A DNA stretch of 39,985 nucleotides, from positions 6,415 through 46,399 of the forward strand of contig JAAMXY010000012.1 of assembly GCA_019677205.1 (NCBI GenBank). The letters run 5' to 3'. The notes under the pieces were generated by a model, which was given only the letters and a program-made list of their open reading frames with translations, ran no database searches and was not told where the DNA came from. A program made the translations under genes and the position numbers. Source of the DNA: Pinguiococcus pyrenoidosus (Eukaryota > Sar > Pinguiophyceae > Pinguiochrysidales > Pinguiochrysidaceae). The first letter of the stretch is position 1. Each line of letters starts with the position of its first letter. Below are positions 36,501-39,985 of this stretch, in pieces.

Positions 36501-37099
36501 ACGTCCACCACTTCCTGCGCATACTCGGCATCCTCAGCGTGCTGCCCTCCATGCAGAACCTCGGCATACTGCTCCAGCGAACAGACGACAGCGGTCAAGG
36601 CCTCGGATCGTTGCATGTCACCGACTTGCTGGTCCAGGAGCTCCAGATTGCAGCGCTTCAGGGTGTCTAGCAGCAGCCTGAAGAGCTCCAGAGCAAGCTT
36701 CTGCGAGTTCCCGTACTTCAAGGTCTCTATCGCGCTGGTCGAGAACGAGTTCATCGCCATGAGAGTGTCGTTCGAGTTGTTGGGCGAATGGTTCAACGTA
36801 AGCAGCATGGCCGCGGTTCCGCGATAGAACGCTCTGCTCGCGCGAAAGTACTCCGCAAACCGTGGATTGCGCGGCTCACGGATCTCTCGGAGTCGCGTCA
36901 CGAGGCGGACCGCTCGGTCGACCAGAATCTGGACCTTGTCCGAAGCGGTGTCTGGAGTGGACTTCAGGAACTCAACGGTCGTGTGCGCGAGCACCTCGGC
37001 TTCGTCTCGCATGGCCGACCAGTGATCCTGCTTGCCACGCAGCGTCGCGTCCACGTATCTGAGAGCCGAATCCAGTGAAGTCTCCATCAGATCTGCCAT
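33536..37099 (-). CDS. SPO22/ZIP4-like TPR protein (meiotic type)
   Basis: Four exons: 37099-34402, 34305-33920, 33826-33734, 33625-33536; 1088 residues. Donors gtgcgt, gtaagc, gtgggg; acceptors cctttcag, caccgtag, catgcag. All-helical, TPR-like throughout (for example RAHLWKSAALLALSQADSALSHANQAFRQ and PERALICLTNLERICDRDD). The C-terminal exons restore a continuous helical run: YLEWLCARAHNRGLACIE (1011-1028) resembles the SPO22/ZIP4/TEX11 block with Trp, then Ala/Asn-Arg/Gly, followed by RALQLLPYTG. In plants, fungi and animals these proteins promote crossover formation in the ZMM group. Start taken at MADLMETS; an in-frame ATG at 37339 would add 80 basic residues and put an E2F site inside the gene. 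Family assignment is from helical pattern and the C-terminal block, so moderate. A generic TPR scaffold is the alternative. Confidence 0.6.
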
Positions 37100-37286
37100 G
37101 TTGGAGAGCGGAAAATCGACGGACACTCGACTACGGGATTCTGAGCAGAACTCCGCCGACAGAATTTGCGACGATATCCGCGATCTGACAATCGTTTGAT
37201 GCGCAATTCGTTCGTGCGCCTGAGCTCTGCATCCAATTTGGTCGATTGCGACGAAGCACTCACGCACACTCCGGCGCGCGCAACGC

Positions 37287-37298
37287 TTTGGCGCCAAA
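37287..37298. promoter_or_regulatory. Palindromic E2F site
   Basis: TTTGGCGCCAAA, a perfect palindrome joining two TTTGGCGC half sites, 188 bp upstream of the chosen start of the SPO22/ZIP4-like gene. Confidence 0.6.
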
Positions 37299-37353
37299 TC
37301 CCCCGCGCGCCGTTGATGTCTCACCTTGCGTTTTTGCATTTCGGATTTCGCAA

Positions 37354-37369
37354 TTTTTGGGCGGGAAAC
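37354..37369. promoter_or_regulatory. E2F-like site
   Basis: TTTTTGGGCGGGAAAC contains the GGCGGGAAA form of the E2F consensus, 255 bp upstream of the chosen SPO22/ZIP4-like start. Confidence 0.55.
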
Positions 37370-37499
37370 GAATCGTATGACCTGGTCATTGACTGAGGTC
37401 TAGAGGCCAAGCGTCCACCTCAGAATGGAGCATGCTTGTCAACCAGTTTCGAAATATTTGAAAGAATAAGCACCAAATCGAAACCCCTTGCCGCCGAAA

Positions 37500-37548
37500 A
37501 AACGGCGGAAAGGTGACACAATCCACTTTCCCGCGCTTTCCGCCGTTT
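37500..37548. repeat. 13-bp inverted repeat around an E2F core
   Basis: Perfect arms AAACGGCGGAAAG (37500-37512) and CTTTCCGCCGTTT (37536-37548) with a 23-nt spacer that contains TTTCCCGC (37527-37534). The left arm overlaps a further small inverted repeat, ccgccg/cggcgg, beginning at 37491. Located about 143 bp upstream of the TTD14-like start. Confidence 0.75.
37527..37536. promoter_or_regulatory. E2F-like site TTTCCCGCGC
   Basis: Matches the TTTsSCGC consensus exactly and sits between the arms of the 13-bp inverted repeat, in the divergent promoter. Confidence 0.55.
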
Positions 37549-37690
37549 AAACGCGAGGGGCGCATCTCATCTGAGCCGACGTCGGAGTCTCAGGAAGAAG
37601 TCCAAAGACTCTCCGCGCATCCTCAGCAACGAACGTGCTCGACAGCGGCGCTACTTGACGACCGAACAGAACCTGAGATAGGCTGCGGCG

Positions 37691-38558
37691 ATGTTCTCTC
37701 GCGCTCTTCTCTTCGGAGGCGGAGTGGCGGTCGGGGCGATTCTGACCACCCTCGCGCGGCGCTTCTTCAAGAAAGGTGAGCGCTCCTCAGGAGCTTCGGC
37801 CGGACCGTCTGCTGAAGTGCTTGGCCTCGTTCACTCGCGCAGGCATCTCGAAGCAAGCTCTGCAGTCTCTCCCCGTGTTCCGCATCGCGCTGACCGGCGG
37901 ACCATGTGGCGGCAAGAGCAGCTCTCTGGCGCACTTCAGTAGGGCCTTGAAGAAGAAGGGATTTGCAGTGTACGCAGTGCCGGAAATCCCCACTATTCTG
38001 ATGATGGGCGGCTGCACCTACCCGGGCATCGAAGGTGAGCAGCAAGCTGAGCACGAGCGAATCACAGCACGTAGTGTCTCTGACGGGGATCGACATCGTG
38101 CGACAGGGGGAAGGAAGCTCATTGAGTTCGAGTCGGCCCTCATTTCGCTGCAGCTACAGGCTGAGGACTCCTTCCTTCGTTGCGCCCTGGCCGAGGGCAA
38201 GCCCGCTGTGATTGTCTACGACCGAGGCCTCATGGACATTCCGGCGTACATTCCCCGCAAGAACTGGCTCGAGATCCTTGAGGCGAATAGCCTGGTGGAA
38301 GCGGACCTCATCCGTAGATATGACCTGGTCTTGCACCTCGTCACGGCGGCGGATGGCGCGGAAAAGTTCTACACGACGGGCAACAACGACGCTCGCACCG
38401 AGACGCCAGAAGTCGCTCGCATGCTGGACAAGAAGGTGCAAGAGACGTGGTCGAAGCATCCGAATCAGCACATTGTCGGCAATGACGGGACCTTCTCGGA
38501 CAAGCTGCAAGACGCGACCGGCCACGTGCTCAAGCTTGTAGGGGCTGCGGATCTGTAG
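37691..38558 (+). CDS. TTD14-like P-loop NTPase (AAA_28/NadR-type)
   Basis: Exons 37691-37775, 37843-38034, 38107-38558; 242 residues. Donors gtgagc twice. A short N-terminal hydrophobic segment (ALLFGGGVAVGAILTTLA) ends in basic RRFFKK, then the nucleotide-binding domain: P-loop TGGPCGGKSS (46-55), VPEIPTILMMGG, VIVYDRGLMDIPAYI with the Walker-B-like Asp-Arg-Gly, DLVLHLVTAADGAEKFYTTGNN, and ARMLDKKVQETWSKHP. This order is that of TRPL-translocation-defect 14 proteins, GTP- and phosphoinositide-binding factors in animal trafficking, within a kinase-like NadR fold. The domain is shorter than in animals, without the C-terminal CYTH-like part. The second intron is 72 nt, in frame and stop-free, so a retained form would add 24 residues. 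Confidence 0.82.
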
Positions 38559-38583
38559 GCCCTACGTCTGCGGATCTGTAGGC
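38545..38583 (+). repeat. Direct repeat across the TTD14-like stop codon
   Basis: ctgcggatctgtaggc occurs at 38545-38560 and 38568-38583, a 23-bp period. The first copy contains the stop codon and the second lies in the 3' UTR. A small tandem duplication. Confidence 0.85.
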
Positions 38584-38798
38584 GCTACGGCTGCGTATGC
38601 CCTGCGCACGAGTAGACCATCCTTTCTCAGCACTTTCGCTGTTTCTGTTTTGTGAGTTTGTCTGCCACGGCGCTTGAGTTGAGTCCCATTTTGGTTCGCA
38701 AAGCGTCTCCCTTCTTCGGTCAAGGACCAACACCAAATCCAAAACCACTAATCCCAAACAAAGAGCAAGAACAAGAGCAAGAGCAAGAACAAGAGCAA

Positions 38799-38831
<33 letters not shown>

Positions 38832-38918
38832 TAATAGCAAGAGCACGAGCAAGACCGAGATAAAGAGAAGGGGCGCTTTTCGTTCTAGCTCTTCCTTCTT
38901 GATGTCAACAAGCTCTCC
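38559..38918. other. Convergent 3' spacer with hexamer repeat
   Basis: 360 bp between the TTD14-like stop (+) and the ciliary-protein stop (-). About 100 bp is the gagcaa/gagcac repeat listed separately; otherwise I see nothing. Confidence 0.5.
38757..38857. repeat. GAGCAA/GAGCAC hexanucleotide repeat
   Basis: Purine-rich run of aagagc/aagaac units followed by five gagcac units and degenerate copies. Any frame across it gives Glu/Gln or Glu/His repeats and is not coding. Confidence 0.9.
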
Positions 38919-39978
38919 CTAGAGCATCCAATGCCTCGCGCCCGCACCCGTTGTTGTCAGAGGATTCAGCCCACACAGCGGAGGCCCTCTATCGTTGATG
39001 AGGTTGCTGGGAATGTGTCCGGTGTATCCCGACACGGCCGGCTTCACGTTCTCGGCAATCCGCTCTCGAGACGCGCGGGTTCTCTTGGCGTTCACCTGCG
39101 TGATGGCGAACGAGTTTCGTCGAGACTCTGGAATGAAGCCATCGTAGCCGGGCAAGTGGTACGTGTCCTTGGTCGTTCCGCGCAGGAGGTCGTAGGACGT
39201 CGAGTACATCCCGGCCTTGTACGTATACGGCTTCGTCTGAGGATTCTCGTTGCGCAAGCCCATGTCGCATTGGTAGCAGCTTTTCAGGGCAGGTCCAACG
39301 ATGACCTTCGGAATCGGCTTGGAGGACAGGACGAGCCACTCCGGAACGCTGACGCCGCCCGAGCTTCCCTCCTTCACGGCAGCCTCGAGGATCTGCCCGA
39401 GCTTCTGTCGGAAGTCGTCCCAGGACACGAACCCAGCGCGGCTCTTGCTGAAAGCCGCCGCGAACTTGCTCTTTATCCCTTCTGACGCGCGCTCGCCCAG
39501 TGCCATGTCCAGGACCTTGGGAAGGAGCATGGTGTCCAGCTCTCCCCCCCGACTGTAGTGGAAGAAGGCCTTCTGGAAGGCCGCGGGGGATCGGCAGGCG
39601 TCCTGCAGCTTCACCAGGTCCGCGCGTAGGTCGATGAAGTCGCTCCGGTAGACGGTGGAGCCCATGAACCTCTTGGGCAGAGCCTTGTTGGACTCCTCGA
39701 AGAGGGCACTGACTCCGCGGCGGTCAGGCGCGCTATACAGGCGCGGCCGCACCAGCGTCGTCGCCGCCTTCGTGATGGTTTCCCCCCACTTGGGCCTTGT
39801 CTGTGGAGCAGCAGAGCATTGCACGGTGAGAGACTCTCTGCGGGGTACAAGTGGATACGCCTCGTCCTGCTAGGCCTACCGGCAAGGGCGCGGAGTAGAC
39901 GAGGCCAGTGCCCACGTCGCGGAACTTGCAGTCCCTGGACTCGGTGGTCTCGCCGATGGGCAAGCTGGGCGGCACCAT
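38919..39978 (-). CDS. Probable ciliary microtubule-inner protein (GYxGxxP type)
   Basis: Exons 39978-39880 and 39800-38919 (79-nt intron, donor gtaggc, acceptor ctccacag); 326 residues, starting 7 bp from the right edge, so more upstream sequence could exist. The C-terminal half has two GYxGxxP motifs, HLPGYDGFIPES and SGYTGHIPSN, each in a Tyr/Pro/Gly-rich context with SYQCDMG-like and YKAGMYSTSYDLLRGTTKDTYH spacing. This pattern is typical of axonemal microtubule-inner proteins such as the FAM166/CIMIP2 group, where short motifs pin the protein to tubulin. The N-terminal half is a helical, EF-hand-like segment (FQKAFFHYSRGGELDTMLLPKVLDMALG; RAGFVSWDDFRQKLG) without clear calcium ligands. 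Role in the flagellum is inferred from these motifs. Confidence 0.65.
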
Positions 39979-39985
39979 TGTGGCC

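Larger units (their letters stand above)
37100..37690. other. Divergent promoter region with E2F-type sites
   Basis: 591 bp between the SPO22/ZIP4-like gene (-) and the TTD14-like gene (+). It carries three E2F-consensus elements and a 13-bp inverted repeat, listed separately. The minus frame is open over 37100-37339 but its residues look non-conserved. Confidence 0.5.

Noticed and set aside
37100-37339. 80-residue N-terminal extension of the SPO22/ZIP4-like protein
   Set aside because: Has a true ATG, but the residues look random and it would place a perfect E2F palindrome within coding sequence. Left as an alternative start.

Overview
Eukaryotic nuclear DNA, GC-rich and gene-dense: I read 18 protein genes in 40 kb on both strands. 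Most are intronless or carry short introns (about 45-150 nt). Coding sequence is so GC3-biased that long antisense shadow ORFs are common. Several features suggest a flagellated alga with a secondary, red-type plastid (stramenopile, cryptophyte, haptophyte or chromerid grade; the sequence alone does not settle which). Three nucleus-encoded proteins have signal-peptide-like N termini. One carries an ASSAF motif at the predicted cleavage site, as in heterokont and cryptophyte bipartite plastid presequences. There is also a likely ciliary microtubule-inner protein, a canonical E2F with a retinoblastoma-binding tail, and selenocysteine synthase. I see no tRNA, rRNA, CRISPR or mobile element.

Layout, left to right. 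An eIF4G scaffold (+) whose MIF4G domain is interrupted. A TMEM222/DUF778 gene (-, three exons) divergent from an E2F gene (+). Uroporphyrinogen-III synthase (-) divergent from an unrecognised seven-exon coiled-coil gene (+). An exostosin-type glycosyltransferase (-). An SPX-MFS phosphate transporter (+, five exons). A membrane-anchored alpha/beta hydrolase (+). A membrane RBR ubiquitin ligase (-). A large IQ/coiled-coil protein (+). A second alpha/beta hydrolase (-) divergent from a plastid-type M3 oligopeptidase (+). An ARFRP1-like GTPase (-) divergent from SepSecS (+). A Sua5/YrdC threonylcarbamoyl-AMP synthase (-). A SPO22/ZIP4-like TPR protein (-, four exons) divergent from a TTD14-like P-loop NTPase (+, three exons). 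A GYxGxxP ciliary protein (-, two exons) runs to the right edge.

The genes are mostly housekeeping and do not form an operon or an obvious single pathway. The most suggestive link is regulatory. The window encodes an E2F factor. E2F consensus sites lie in the spacer upstream of that gene, and three lie in the 592-bp divergent spacer in front of the SPO22/ZIP4-like gene, one of them between the arms of a 13-bp perfect inverted repeat. Other points for a second look are the insertion in eIF4G, the unidentified 766-residue protein, a splice-donor preference for GTRCG with CTAAC-like branch points, and two non-coding minisatellites. Exon structures were built by eye from reading frame, GT/AG signals and family conservation, so individual boundaries need transcript confirmation.
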